In this document: piece by piece, positions 32,301-44,385 of the stretch
Position numbering within the stretch: the stretch's first letter is position 1
Layout of the letters: each line of letters starts with the position of its first letter
Assembly: GCA_010015805.1 (NCBI GenBank)
Contig: ML978146.1
Span: 1 to 64,000 of the forward strand
Direction of reading: 5' to 3'
Source: Rhizodiscina lignyota
Lineage: Eukaryota; Ascomycota; Dothideomycetes; Aulographales; Rhizodiscinaceae
Length of the DNA: 64,000 bases
The notes under the pieces: model-generated
Database searches by the model: none
What the model saw: only the letters and a program-made list of their open reading frames with translations
Told to the model about the DNA's origin: nothing
Translations under genes and position numbers: made by a program

Positions 32301-33937
32301 GAGTTCGCCCTCAGCTATCCAATTACGAACACAATGTTGCCTCAGTCTGGGCATTTGACAGTCTGAGCCTAGGCGCATTCGAGCTACTCAACATTATGTC
32401 AATGTTGGATCCGGACTGGATCCCGGAACGCCTCTTTGACAGGACGGAAGATGATACGAAAGAAACCGTAAATTACAAAGATGCAAGAAATGAGCTATTA
32501 GTGAGATCCTTGGCGACTCGAAACAAGCGGGACAAGGCAATATTCATTCACAGGCTTGTTCAGGATGTCACGAGAACAAGAATGGGTGTTACTGAGCTTC
32601 GCAGGGTGTTCTTTGCCTGCGTCAGGCTCATCTCCAGTAGGTGGCCGTTCGAAGTGTTTACTTGGCGGCACGGTGTCGCGAGATGGGAAGAGTGCGAAGA
32701 GCTTTTTCCTCACATCGAGAGACTAAAGACTCTATTCCCAGAAATCACCCCATCAGTTGACTCATTCGAAGATTATCAATTTGCGCGATTGTTGGTCGAC
32801 GCTGGATGGTAAATATGCCGTCTTGCAACACGCTAACACCGAATGTACTCTGTGACTGACAACTACAGGTACCGGCACGAAAGAGGAGAGTCCGCAGACG
32901 CCGTCCTCTTCAACAATATGGCTCAATCTATTTGCGAATCCATGAAACTACGTATCCTCGAGTACCCAGAATATGTCTCTGATAACGGTTCGACAATGTC
33001 ACAGCTGAACTTTTCGCTCGCCGAAATAAATCATAACAGAGGCTGTATCGCGCTGGAGATCAACGAGCCCATCGATGCATTGAAGTATCACAAGCTGTTT
33101 AACAAAGGGATGATCAAGGAATTGGCTGGCAAATCCCCACATGATGATATGCGGCTAGCCATTTCTTGGAATGAGCTGGGCAATGCCCACATGCTCAATA
33201 AAAACTATCAAATGGGAGAGGAATGCTTTCTCAAGTCGATTGAAGAGATGAAAAGGCTAAAGAACTTCCATCCCATTTTGATATCACTGCCCATCGCGAA
33301 CCTGGGGCTCGCATATTGGCTTCAGCAGAAGTATGAACAGGCTCTCGCCGTGCTTGAAGAGGGGCTCCAAGAACGCAAGGATGTATTCGGATCGGATGAC
33401 CGCGACTCGTTCATGTAAGGTTCCCTCTACTACTTTCTATCCGCTGACCTGAAACTGACTCTGTATACTAGAACTGGTCGATTTCTGCACGCGCTTGGGA
33501 ATGTTAAAGGTAGTCAAGACAACCAAGATAAAGCCTTTGACTATCACCGCCGAGCACTTCAACAGTACAAATCAACATTGGGAAATCGTCATCACCGGAC
33601 AGCAGATGTATTTGTCAAGGTTGCAGAGCACCATATTCGCCTCAAACAGCATGAGATGGCACTTGCGTTACTTGACCATGCCCTTGGAGCATATTCAAGC
33701 GCCCCTCATTTCATGCCGGAGAAAGTTCGAGCCTCGTTCAAGAGGTCTCAGGCTTTGCGCTGCCTGCAAAGGACAGACGAGGCAAATTCGGAGCTATCGA
33801 AATGCTTCAAACTGTACGGTATGCTCTTCACTGACCTTGTTCGCAACAAACGCGGCAGAGACGAAAATCGTAAAGTAAAGGAGACTGACCTGAGTGATGC
33901 CGACGTGGATGAGCTGATAACCTTTTGGTCGAAGTAA
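29398..33937 (+). CDS. Fungal NLR: C2H2-like zinc fingers, NB-ARC, TPR repeats (1437 aa)
   Basis: Exons 29398-29686, 29741-30596, 30652-32808, 32869-33414 and 33472-33937 close in phase throughout. The N-terminus has the fungal word ARFRMWAGNIGVF followed by GHASLDYRL. Residues about 363-475 hold C2H2-like zinc fingers (CPFCCIVLPIS, then CVFEQCEDN, HMRNTH, CSFRTEKDYDEHMRTVH and CPLCGYSKSEE). The NB-ARC module has P-loop GPGGMGKT (695-702), Walker B LLVFDGV (783-789), an ITSR motif and GLPLA (about 890-894). The C-terminal 350 residues are helical TPR-like repeats (WNELGNAHMLNKNYQMGEEC, LGLAYWLQQKYEQALAVLEE). This is the STAND architecture of fungal NLRs, ATP-driven sensors for non-self recognition and programmed cell death. 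The Walker residues are intact. No death effector domain is seen in this protein itself; the neighbouring DUF7580 protein may supply it. Confidence 0.9.
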
Positions 33938-34570
33938 GCTTTAATGTTCGCTGGGGAGTTCTTGAAGTCATTGTAAGAGAGTAATGGTGTGATGCCAGAA
34001 CGGTACAATCTGATTACAGCCGCTTCCTTGTATCTCTCCTCTTGCGTTTTAGAGCACATAAATTCCATCGCACTTAACGTGGTTGCTTCATTGAGGAAAG
34101 TGTATATGTAAACCACACCCGTGGCAAAATAGTTGAGTCCGATTAATTAAACGGCTGTAGTCGGAATGAGTTTTCTTCTTCAACATAGGCGAGAGTATTC
34201 CTGAAGGCTTATTAAAGATACACTATTATTCAGCATACGTGCCTTTAGTGAGTGTAAACTGTACGAACTAACGAGAATATGGATCTTCGAGATTCGATAT
34301 GTTGCACTCACGACTCAATTGTTTTGTCATTCACGGGCAACTTGGTAACGTAGGATTTTTGCAAAGACGGAATACGATATTCCAACTGCACACCCTGTAT
34401 CTGTAAAGAGCCTCGCAAAACACGAGCACTGATATGGAGAGCTTCAAGCCGTCCACGTGTTCATAATCGCATACTTGCCATCCTTGATCAACCATTCGGT
34501 CTGTAAGTACCTCATCATCACCTGGATATAGACCGTCGCCATCCGAGTATTGCTCTTCCTCGTCTGCCGT
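33938..34570. other. Intergenic between convergent genes, with a diverged copy of an acidic repeat
   Basis: Near 34445-34570 on the minus strand, codons just past the 2EXR-type gene's stop again spell an acidic repeat unit (EEEQYSDGDGLYPGDDEVLTD in a shifted frame), so the tail repeat extends past the annotated stop. The rest is AT-rich without genes. Confidence 0.45.
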
Positions 34571-35705
34571 TTAGCCCGTAAGAACGATGTCTGGCCTTTG
34601 GTCCGTAAGAATCTCCTCATCACCAGAGTACAGCTCGCCCTCGTCTGAATACTGCTCTTCCTCGTCTGAGTATGGCTCCCCATCAGAGAGTTCATCCTCA
34701 CAATTTTCTGAAATCTCATCTTCAAAATCCGAAGTCTCATCCTCATCATCTGTGGTGTCCGAGTCGTCACCATCTGCGACCTCGCCTGCCTGAGAGCGCA
34801 AATCATCCACCATACCCTGCAATATGTCTGACCGTACGCATGGAAGCTCGGATTCCTCAAGCTTTGAGTCACGCAAGATCTGTCGGGCGAACGTAACATG
34901 ATCGGGGAAACGCAATTCGACGTTGGATGAGATGCTGGCAACGACATGTTTTAGAACCTTCATCAATGATCGGTTTTTGGCCCACCCCTCGTGCTTGGCC
35001 TGCAGAAGATCGGCATACTCTAGGTCTCGGTGTGCGTATGCGTGGAGGTAGTCCACGACCAGGACATCCAAGCGCCGGAGGGCCGAAATGGCAGACAGTC
35101 GCTTCCAGTTTGCGCAGATGAATTTCTCGCTGTGTCCGAATGTGCCTGGATACAGGGAAAGATCGATAGTAATTGACAAGTGGCGGATAAGATGTAGGGG
35201 AAAGTCGGACGGGAATTTCGAGCCAAATAGTTTGGGCTCCTCACTTCCGTAACCCATAGATTCGAACCGGAGCGCAAACTCGTTCTCCCATAGTAACGGC
35301 GATACCTCAGTATGGATTTGTTTGTTCGTTCGAAGGAGGGCAAGCGCAAGGTGTGTTGACATTGGTTCCGGGTTCTCTTTGTCAACGAGTTGTTCGAAGG
35401 AGCTGTCCACGGAGCTCATGCGTACACGGAGGCGGAAGAATTCTTGTCCCTTCGCAATGTAGAACAATTTCTTGTCATGAGCGAGGACATGGAATACATC
35501 ATCCGTCGGCACAAGACAATACTCGTAGATGATGTTGCGAACCTCGGCGGGAAGACCCAGAAGCGTCGGAGTTGGTGGCTGTCCTGGCGGACTGTTGCTG
35601 TTTTAATGTGCTTCAGTATATTGTAAGTTCGTCTGGGGATGATTAAGTTTACCTGGTGGAGGTGTCATCTGCAGCATGGAGCCGCTGCCTCTTTGCACTT
35701 GCCAT
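34571..35705 (-). CDS. 2EXR/F-box-like domain protein with acidic repeat tail (359 aa)
   Basis: Exon 1 is 35705-35653 and exon 2 is 35597-34571 (donor GTAAAC, acceptor AAACAG), giving MASAKRQRLHAADD joined to a Pro-rich linker. Then LLGLPAEVRNIIYEYCLV follows, the hallmark opening of fungal 2EXR/F-box-like proteins. LALALLRTNKQIHTEVSPLL and LWENEFALRF continue the same family pattern. From about residue 285 the protein turns very acidic (DTTDDEDETSDFEDEISE) with imperfect repeats of YSDEEEQYSDEGELYSGDEE. Function is unknown; many such genes occur in fungal genomes. A further repeat unit lies beyond the stop in another frame, so the C-terminus may have been shortened by a frameshift or an unmodelled intron. 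Confidence 0.75.
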
Positions 35706-35771
35706 GATGGAATGACTTTCTGTTAGAGCACTAAGAGGGAGAGGTGTTTTTAGAGAGGGTGTTGATTGTGA

Positions 35772-35775
<4 letters not shown>

Positions 35776-35817
<42 letters not shown>
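35776..35817 (+). repeat. (GA)n microsatellite, 21 units
   Basis: A pure GA run of about 42 bp just upstream of the 2EXR-type gene, reading (CT)n on that gene's strand. Such tracts are common in fungal promoters and 5' leaders. Confidence 0.9.
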
Positions 35818-35821
<4 letters not shown>

Positions 35822-36419
35822 TTTATATACACTGCGTGTCACACGTGATGGCCCAACACCTCCTAACACACGACCTCGATTTGCCGTGCTTTGCCGTTCA
35901 AACAGGCAATCGACATCAACAACCGTTATTATAGTAGAATGAGTCTCGGGGATAAAGGATGGTAACGAAAAGCATACGTCTCTTCTTCCGAAACAGGGCA
36001 CATGCGACCCATTGAGCACAAGCAACTGATATGCATTTTCAGAGCGATTTCACGGCTTCAACAAAGAGGAAGGAGAGTCACCAGAGGGAGTCATCATCTC
36101 GTGGGAGCAGGCAAAGATGCTCTTAGAACCATCCATATATGGCGCTTCACGTATAGGAGTGAAGTAGAGGCGCTCGGTTGAGATAGTTCGGTTGAGATGG
36201 TTCGGTAGATGGCCTGCCACAATTCGGAAATCTTCCTCCAAGGACTCCCTGGCAGGCAAGCCTGGAATCTTCGCCTGGTTTGTTCTCGACCTTAGGCACA
36301 CCTTTGCTCAGTTGCATATTGCCACAGGCATTGGCAGTTGCCTTGATTTACTTCAGCGTATGCAAACTTTAAAAGCTCCATCATGACAAAAAGCTCCATG
36401 ATCGGCCGCTTCTGGATCT

Positions 36420-36837
36420 CCGATGGTCAATGTGGCACAGCTGCCTGAGGGATGACCTGAAAGGATTTCGTTCGAGCCTTTTCAATAAGAGGGGTTTAGT
36501 ACCAGGGCTTTCTTGAACCTTTGCAACTTCAATAGGTTCGTTGTTCGACCTGCTCATTCAACCAGAGAAGATGCTGACCGGCTTCATTGATGTAAGCATG
36601 CGTCACTGGGGCAAACTGGAAGGCAAGATGGTGTTTCCTAGCTTCCAGTCTTTCCTTTGCCATGTCGTATATGAGAGCCAGCTTGTGGATGATCCTAGTC
36701 CATTGAAGGATATGGAATAGACGTGGACTCAGTTTTGAAGTATTTTGTTCCCCGTGAGCAACCGTTCTGTCTCTAGAGAATACAGATACTAGTTCTTTTT
36801 GGATTTCGGGAATCCGAACCTCTTCTTCCAAGTGCAT
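36420..36837 (-). pseudogene. Possible decayed gene, unrecognised
   Basis: From the ATG at 36837, 102 residues of good protein-like composition (PRLFHILQWTRIIHKLALIY, HHLAFQFAPVTHAYINEAGQ) end at a stop near 36529. Past it, codons in the next frame (EPIEVAKVQESPGTKPLLLK) also look protein-like. This could be a gene broken by one shift, or chance. No family recognised. Confidence 0.3.
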
Positions 36838-37209
36838 ATTTCCAATCGGAGGAGTTCAGCTTCCAGGAATCGATTTTCCGTCCAAAGCAAACGTGCACCC
36901 CAGGAACAATACAATGAGTGCACGGGGAGTAACTAATAATATACATTATGTTCTGCGCCTCAGCGCTGATTTCCCGTGAAGGAGAGCCGTAGCCGTGTGA
37001 TGTATCTATGCCAAACTAGCGAAAACCGAAGAGTCATCGTATCGTACAGAGGGTATCTTAACCAAAAACCGCTGTTTTCCATTGAACCAAAAGAAACTCG
37101 ACTGCCTGTAAGGCCGGACCCTGGTTGGAATTGTTCTCTTTTCTGGTATACAATGGTCATGCCTGCTGGGTGCCCAACATATGTGAATGTATACCGTTCC
37201 CGTCTACTT

Positions 37210-38653
37210 TCATGAACGACCCCTAAAAATCGAAATGATGCTCTTCCTCTTGCCGACTTTCTTGCTCTTCAACTCTTCATCGACAGGGATCGGCGGAGGT
37301 GGAGGGATCTGCGGCATGTCCTTGGGCAGCATGGGCAGTTGCTTATGCCTGCTGCTCGGACGGCCGTCCGGAGAAGCGGCGTCGCGCGTACTCATCTTCG
37401 AATCAACGGGTGAGTTTTCAGTAGCATTGTTGTTGTTGCTGACGACCTGGCCATTGCCATTGATCACGAGACCGTCACCGGTGTCGAAGGGTTCGAGGTC
37501 GGAACCTTTGTGCTGTCTCGATGTGATAGGAGCTGGCGGGACTGGAGTGGACGGTGCGTCCATTTGCGCAGAGGGATTGGATACGGCGAGAGTCTTGGTG
37601 GAAGCCTTGCGATTCAGCTCCTGCGACTTCTTGCGCCTCGTGAGCGATCCTCGCGAGCGTGATATCGCGCGTCGCATTTGGTGGATGCGCGAGAAGTCTT
37701 CGTTATCCTGCTTCTCTAGTTTCTGTATCTCGCCGAGGATCGTGAGGCCGTTAGTTGCAAGGTTCTCCTCTGCGATGGAGACGAAGCGCACAATGCCACG
37801 GTCGGCGGTTACGGAGAGACACTCGGACATGAATGATTGCAGCAGGGCGGCGTTGCGCTTGTTAATTGTTTCATCGAGCAGGGCGGGCAACGTGGTGATG
37901 GTGAGGATGTAGGCGGGTTGGAAGGAGCCTCCGAGACAGAGGCATGCGGTATGCTGGATTGTGACGGCAATGGAAGACTCGGGTCGTTGGAAGCGAATGG
38001 AGAGATGGTAGGAAAGATCTGTCGTGAGTGTGTACTCATCGTTGATCTGGATAATCAAAGCCATTAGCTTTGAGTGATGAGTGGATTTGTCGCAAATAAA
38101 TACGTACAATGACATTGGTGCGCAGTTCCGCTATGACGGGTGCGTCGCGTGTGACGCGCTCTCGCGGGCCGCTGATATGGTTTGGCTTGGATGCGTAGGA
38201 ATCCTCAAAGTGTCGAAGTCGTCGCGCTCTGAATTCCTCTTCAGTCTCGACATGAGGTTTAGGCTTAGGTTGAGGTTGGTAAGGTATAGCAGTTGGTATG
38301 ACTCTCGGTTGATTCCCCATCAGATTAGGCGTCGGAGTAGAGCGCGATCTGGTTCTTTCGTGGCCGCGAGATTCACTTCTCTGGCCACGCGATTCACTCC
38401 TGTCGCCAGCTTGGGGGTCGCTTTTTGCGTTTCCAGCCATATCTTGAGGTGTGGGCAAGGTCGGAAGAGGTTGCTCTTCGAAGGAGAAGACGGAAGGGTT
38501 TGGATTTCCGCTCATGCTGTCTTTGCTCGAAGGGATTGTCAACACTGTAGAATGATGTTTGTGAACGGCCTGAGCGACGACAATTGGGGAAGAGTCAAAG
38601 TCGGAGTCTAGAGAAGGTAAAGTATCAGTCGATATGGCAGTAGAGTGCGGCAT
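37210..38653 (-). CDS. MIF/tautomerase-fold domain protein with disordered ends (460 aa)
   Basis: Exon 1 is 38653-38108 and exon 2 is 38046-37210; the frame passes from AELRTNVI to INDEYTLTTDLSYHLSIRF over a GTACGT...CCAG intron. The ATG at 38653 is the first one in frame. The middle (about residues 170-300) reads as a macrophage migration inhibitory factor-like domain: RPESSIAVTIQHTACLCLGG, then PAYILTITTLPALL, TINKRNAALLQSFMSECL and RFVSIAEENLATNG. In MIF enzymes the catalytic proline is residue 1 after Met removal; here the domain is internal, so tautomerase activity is doubtful. The N-terminal third has RSESRG repeats; the C-terminus has a proline run (QIPPPPPIPVDEE) and a basic end (KRKSIISIFRGRS). 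It is a known fungal domain arrangement, function unknown. Confidence 0.82.
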
Positions 38654-41136
38654 CCTCGCGGAGGCTGTCAAGGTGGGTAAATATCCAATATCCTGGGCGA
38701 TGGGCAGCGTCGCTCGGTGTTGAGACACGCGATTCAACGTCAGGCCTTGTACGCACTGATCGCACTGGATGGGGAAGAGCGCGAGTCTCCTGGGCGGGTC
38801 GCACTCAATTAACCCTTTCTTCTCGAAGTGTTGGCGCGTTGTGGCGCAAAATGCCGGCGGTGTTTTCAAGCGTTGCTATGACGTGCCGCTAGTCCTATCT
38901 TTAGTGCTTCGGCGTAGGAGCTCTAGAAACAGGCCGACGTGAAACCAAGCGCGGAAAAAGAAACGGGCAGGATTCAAGAAGTGGCAGCGGAAGCAATTTA
39001 TTGAAACATGTGCAATGCCGATGTTTACCTATGCCATCTGTCCCTCAATCGCGGCCAGGGAGGACAAACAGAGGAGGGGCCTCCATGTGCAAGATGCAGC
39101 TTCTCGCGTGCATGCAGAACGGGGAGCCGGCAGGAGCTCGAGCCAGTGCCTGATTCCGCCGACGCGGCTCAAAGGAGCGCGAGCTTGTCAGGATTGCCAG
39201 AGATCGTCACTTGCGGCGGCCTCGAAGGAGTTAGGCGTGGTGTTGAGCGGACGGCCGACGTTCAGGGCAAGCTTGGTGTGGCGCGCCATCGGAGAATTTG
39301 GGCCGGGAGCCAAGACCGACCACCCCCCTTTTCTTCCACCACGCGAGCCGCCGTCCATGCCTGAATTGCGAAATCCTTACTCCATATTCACGCTTAGATC
39401 TAATTTCCTTCCTGCTGGATACAAAGGGCCTTGGTCTGCGCGATCTTGGACGCATGCAAACCTGCTTCCACCCGCTCCTTTCGAGCGTCATCACGGCAGT
39501 GCAGCGCCGCCTCACGAACTCGCGCATATCGACCCCTGTATCCCGACAAGCAAAGATCCCATGCTGACGACAGGTCTTATTTCCAGACCATCCCTCTGTC
39601 ACACCAAGGGACAAGCGATCACATTTGTTTTAGCACCGTTCTCCCTTTACGCAGTGTCCTCGTGCCGGCCCGCCGAGCCCAGGTTGCCCATGTTGCGCAG
39701 TCCCCCGTTGACCGCATATGTATATCGGTTTTCATCTCCACTATGTTGCACATTGTTGGATCTTTTGTCATCTGCAGCCTCACATTGTTCGGACAACTTC
39801 GCATGGAGTCTTCCCTTTCACTTCAATGTCTGCTACGAGTAAGCCGTGTCGAGAAGCCTTGATCGGCAGCATTCAATCGAGGCTCATTTCAAGGCTGCAT
39901 GACTGCAGGATTCACAGAAGAAACATACTGCACGTGCTGTGGCTGCATCTCATCCGATTCTTTTGTGTTACACGCCCATTTAATTGCACACTATTCTAAT
40001 CTCAGATGAACAGAATTCTTGACTGAGGCGCCGATCGAGCGCCAGGCTGTTGAGGACACCGACGGCGGAAAGAATTCAGACGCTATCCGAATCTGGCGAC
40101 ATCTTTAATGAGACCAGAGACACAAAGGAGCCAGAGACTATCCACGCTCGCCACGGTGTCGATCAAGATCCTGCATATGCGGCTGTGTCGTTCTAGTGCT
40201 GCGTGACCAACGGTTCCAACGTTTTGTTCTCGTCTCCTACAACACTCAAGCCGACACTTCTCCTATACACTCATTATTTCGACGGTCAAATTCCTAGCAT
40301 TCGCACTTTGGCCCGTATCCCATTTCTTTGAATTCGAGGTCGGGATTTGTTAAGATACACTGTATCCTTCAAGCGGGATACGCAGCACTGCTGTTCTCTT
40401 ATAGATTTATGATCCTTCGCGCGAATGGCGTGCTTCGTCATCGACCTGTTGTTCCGTTCGACCAATGGTCTCAGTAGACGGGCCAACCACTTGTCCGAGA
40501 CCAAAAGCATGATTCGGCTATCTATCAGTTGCGGTCATGGCTAACTGGCTCAGGAGATGTTCTTGGAATTCCGGCTGCTAAAACCTGTGAGGATGCTGAC
40601 GGACACCAACAAGGCACCCACGTAGACTATCTTTGCCATGCACTTTTGCTTGCACTGGTTGAAATACCTGCGCTGATGCGTTGTTGATATCCTCGCCATC
40701 TTCTCAGGCTCCAGCAACTGGGGATCCAAGAACATCTCCCATGCCAGTTGGTCATGACCATTGCATCCTTGTCGGAAAACAGCACAATTACCCCAATCTG
40801 CATTTTGATGATTTACTCTTGGTTGGTCCTTTCCACGGCCTCCAACTCTGCCTGCTATGGTTTCTTTGTGCGCTCTCCAGCACTTCTTGCTCATGTCCTG
40901 TTTTCTTCTCTTGTCTTTCTGTCTCGTGATAACTGAACCCAGTTCCCAGTGAGGACGTCGATTCTGAGCGCCATGGATTGTGCTACATGGGATTTGCGCA
41001 GTCGTTCCAGTGAAGATTGTTAGAGGATGTTAGTCAGCGCTAGTACCTCATTATATGGCAGCCAGCGATCCATTACTACCTCCCACGTCACGAGTTTCGA
41101 TTTTGTGAGAAATAGCATCTCTAATCGCGTCTGAAA
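38654..41136. other. 2.5 kb without a supported gene
   Basis: Several overlapping open frames occur on both strands at 39,000-39,900, including one of 275 codons on the plus strand, but none shows a domain, codon regularity or plausible splice structure. No tRNA, rRNA or transposon motif recognised. The 5' leader of the MIF-domain gene lies at the left edge. Confidence 0.5.
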
Positions 41137-43928
41137 TCAGCTTTGGGTCATAGATGGACTCGCCTTCTCAAGAAGTGACTTCTCGAGATCTTTCTTATCC
41201 GCCTCGCACAACGGGCACCAATGCTTGGAGGCTTTCGCTGACTGAACACAATGCAAGCGGAGCATATATTTCCGCATCGGTCGCGAAATATACCGTCTCG
41301 AGTGCCACGGTCTCCATTTCTGGACTGGCAACACGGAAAGATTCGGCTCGTCCTGCGAAGGCTTGTTTGGTTCAGGAACATGTTTCGGGATCCAGCCACT
41401 TAGGGGTGTGTGTTCGTCGCTGACGATGAACTCGTGGCGAAGGAAGCGCGTCCAGCCACTGCCAGACCTTGCAAGACCGCCGTATCGTAATTTAAACTCA
41501 TCCATTTGTTGTTGTTTGGCGGCGCTTAACTGCGAAAGTTCAAAGTGGAATTGCAGTTTCGTGTAGTCGTAAGTTGGGCTGATGAGATCATTAAGCGCGC
41601 TTTCCTGGAGGCTTTTATTAACTCCATGCTCCCTCAACCAATGTCTGACTCTTTCGTGTTTAAACATGAATTGCTTGTTACACACGTCGCAGGAGAACTT
41701 TCGCTCCTTTCTGTGTACACGCAGATGATCGCGGAGCTGCCACGACTCAGTGAACTGCTCGGAACACAACGTGCAGTGCGCATCGAAAGGCCTCTTTCCC
41801 CATGCGACATGTTGCTCGTAATGCTTCTGACGCTCGTGCTGAAAGTTAAAAGACTTGCGGCAGGCGGTGCATGGGAACTCCCTCTGAGTCGTGTGTGTCC
41901 GCAAATGGGTCTTGAAGCTATCGACGTCCGTCCAGAACGTCCTCTTCTGTGGACAAAGATGGCAGAGAAATTCATTCGCGCCCTGCGTAGCTTCCTGAAG
42001 CTTATTCAGGGCAAAGGAACCCCGGATGCTGCTGAACTGGAGGGATCGGAGCTCAGACATGCTGAGATCGTTCTGTGGTCGCTTCATGCCCAGTGTTCTC
42101 TCCAGCGGAAGAGTGCGTTTTCCGATAGAACTACTCTTTCTGGGTGTTATCGGGCCAAGCGTCTTCATGACTTGGTGTGCGATTGCCTCGCCATTGTCAT
42201 TTTTGCGCATCCTATCTTCTGTCGCGGTACGTTGACTGCTGGTAGCTACCGAAGAATCGAATTTCACCTTAGGCAATGCCTGTGATATCGCATAGGGCTC
42301 CTGGAAGATGAATGGTTCTCCTACCATAAGCGTGGGTTCATTGTTTGGAAGCACTCCATTAGATACGGAGATGCTGGGTACTGGCCCAGACTCCGCCCAA
42401 GCTGGCCGCTTGGAATTCCCCTTGACGGGCCAGGCCGAAGTACTGCCCTTTCCAATTTTGCTAAAATTCGAGCTTCGGTGTTTAACGCGCTCTTTACGAG
42501 AAACAATCCTTATTCTCTTAAACCCACGAAGCGGAGCATGTGGGTCCATAAAGTCGGCGTCGCCGCCTTCATCATATCTCCCTCCATCGTCTCGTTTGCG
42601 TTTCTTCGCTGGACCCGGACCAAAAGTGATTCCTCTGAATCCTGCCTGTCCAAATACTGACTGATCGTTCCAATGCCGTGGGAGTAGCCTCGATGGTGCT
42701 TCGACATCCACGACTTCGGTGATTCTACGATAGAATATGCCGCAGTTTTGACTGTCCGATATTAGCAACAAGCAGTTCAATCACATTTGGAAGAGGTTCT
42801 CACCATCGTATCTCAAGGTCCGTAGCTCCATCTGAAGCGGTATGGCAGTTCGGACACGATGCGCCGCTCTCCTTCGCCGCAGCAGGTAAGTCGTCCCCAA
42901 ACACGAAACTCATGTCGATCCTTCCACCAGGAAGAAAGGCTCCTTCCCATGGCCGTTTACGTGAGACTTCGATGCCACTTGTGTGATCTTGAAGAGTATA
43001 CTCCTTGTCCATGACCTTGCGATGGCCTTGGATCCCTTTGAACCGGGCGTCAATAACAGCTTCGAACGCGTCCCAAGAGTTGATGAATTGCAGATGAACT
43101 GGTGCGATTCGGCCTATTGCATCTTCCAGAATGAAAGGTTCCTGTATAAGAGACCGCTCGAGTCTGCTGGGTAGAGAGTTCTGAAGAGTGACGACTGCTC
43201 GGTAGGTCGCGAAGTTAACGAATAAGCTCTTCTGGATTAGAGTTTTGATTATTGTTCCGAATTGATTGAACCAGCCGAATCGATTTACGAGGTTGTTCAA
43301 AGTTTCAGAGACGGAAGCACTGAATTGGTTGAATTGTTCGCTCTGCCGCTGTAGTTGCTGCAAAGTAGACTGCTGCTCCGTCGACGCCTGTTCCGATACT
43401 TGCTCGAACGAATCCAAAAGATTAGATGAGACAGTCCTGAGATGTCGCGTCAGTTCCGGATTTGGTTACTCATTTTCCGCCGAGGACTTACAGATTTGCA
43501 GTCGCTAACAGCATTCCGATTGCGTTACAATGTCCAGTGACTTCGGCGCGGAACTTCGATATTGATTCTTTCTCTGAAATCTGCCATCGCACCTTCATCA
43601 CAGCACCTTTGACGAGATTGCTAGATGAGTCCTTCTTGAGAGCCGCCTCATATTTCTTCACCCGATTGGAGAACGTCTCGATTGATTTCTGGCAGGCTGC
43701 CACGACACGGGATGACTCCTCGCCGATTGCCGCAAGTTTTTGATCATCTTTATGGGCCCTAAAGAATGCTTCCGTCTCCAGGAGCGATCTCTCCAGAGAT
43801 CGGAGCTCAATGATTAGATTCTGAAATTCGGCGGAGGAGCCGCGGCTCGCGTCCAAGGTGTCCACCAGCTGCTTTGCCAGGAGACACACAGAGATGATGT
43901 CCCCTACGGATCCAAATGCCACGGACAT
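41137..43928 (-). CDS. Ubiquitin-like-domain / C2H2 zinc-finger fusion protein (894 aa)
   Basis: Exons 43928-43492, 43436-42804 and 42751-41137 close in phase. The N-terminus MSVAFGSVGDIISVCLLAKQ with the following helical block is the usual opening of a large fungal family (GDII... LIIELRSLERSLLE). The middle holds that family's ubiquitin-like segment: PFILEDAIGRIAPVHLQFIN and GHRKVMDKEYTL, then a Cys pair CPNC...CQNC, whose second half is created by the exon 2/3 splice. A basic linker (PAKKRKRDD) may be nuclear-targeting. Between about residues 615 and 730 are four C2H2 fingers (CHLCPQKRTF, CTACRKSFNF, CTLCSEQFTE, CDVCNKQFMF, each with H-x3-5-H). A transcription factor or chromatin role is inferred from the fingers. 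The combination of both halves in one gene is notable. Confidence 0.82.
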
Positions 43929-44385
43929 GGCGACGCGACATCTGAACACTCAAAGGTAGTAAGTTACAGGATGAGTGCGACATGCCACATCGTCTTCAAG
44001 GCTGTCCTTCCCCCGACATGCCAATGAGGCTGAGCGGCCTCCCTGCCTCACGACGCCGCGGCGTGGGCGGTGCATTTCGCAGGAGGCATTATAGTGTCGA
44101 GATCAATGAGTGAGTTTCGCATCTCATGCGCCGCGGTCAGGGTTGGAAAGCTCACAAGCCGGCGTCACGGCTCGACATTATAACTGCACCACCTGTCCCT
44201 CTTGACTCGCGGCATGCGCTTTGTCCATTATTGGACGGCCGGATCGATAGCAACAGCCTCGTGAGGCCCATTTCCTCACCGGTCGAGCAGCTTCATCAAC
44301 ACGAGGCTCAAAGATTTCTCTACCATCCGCGAATGTTACTAGACCGCTTTAGAGTATCGGCCAGGTGCTTCTGTCACCCCGAGAA

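Noticed and set aside
39015-39842. Open plus-strand frame of 275 codons
   Set aside because: Overlapped by other long frames on both strands in GC-rich DNA, with no domain, no plausible splice extension and scattered composition; treated as chance.
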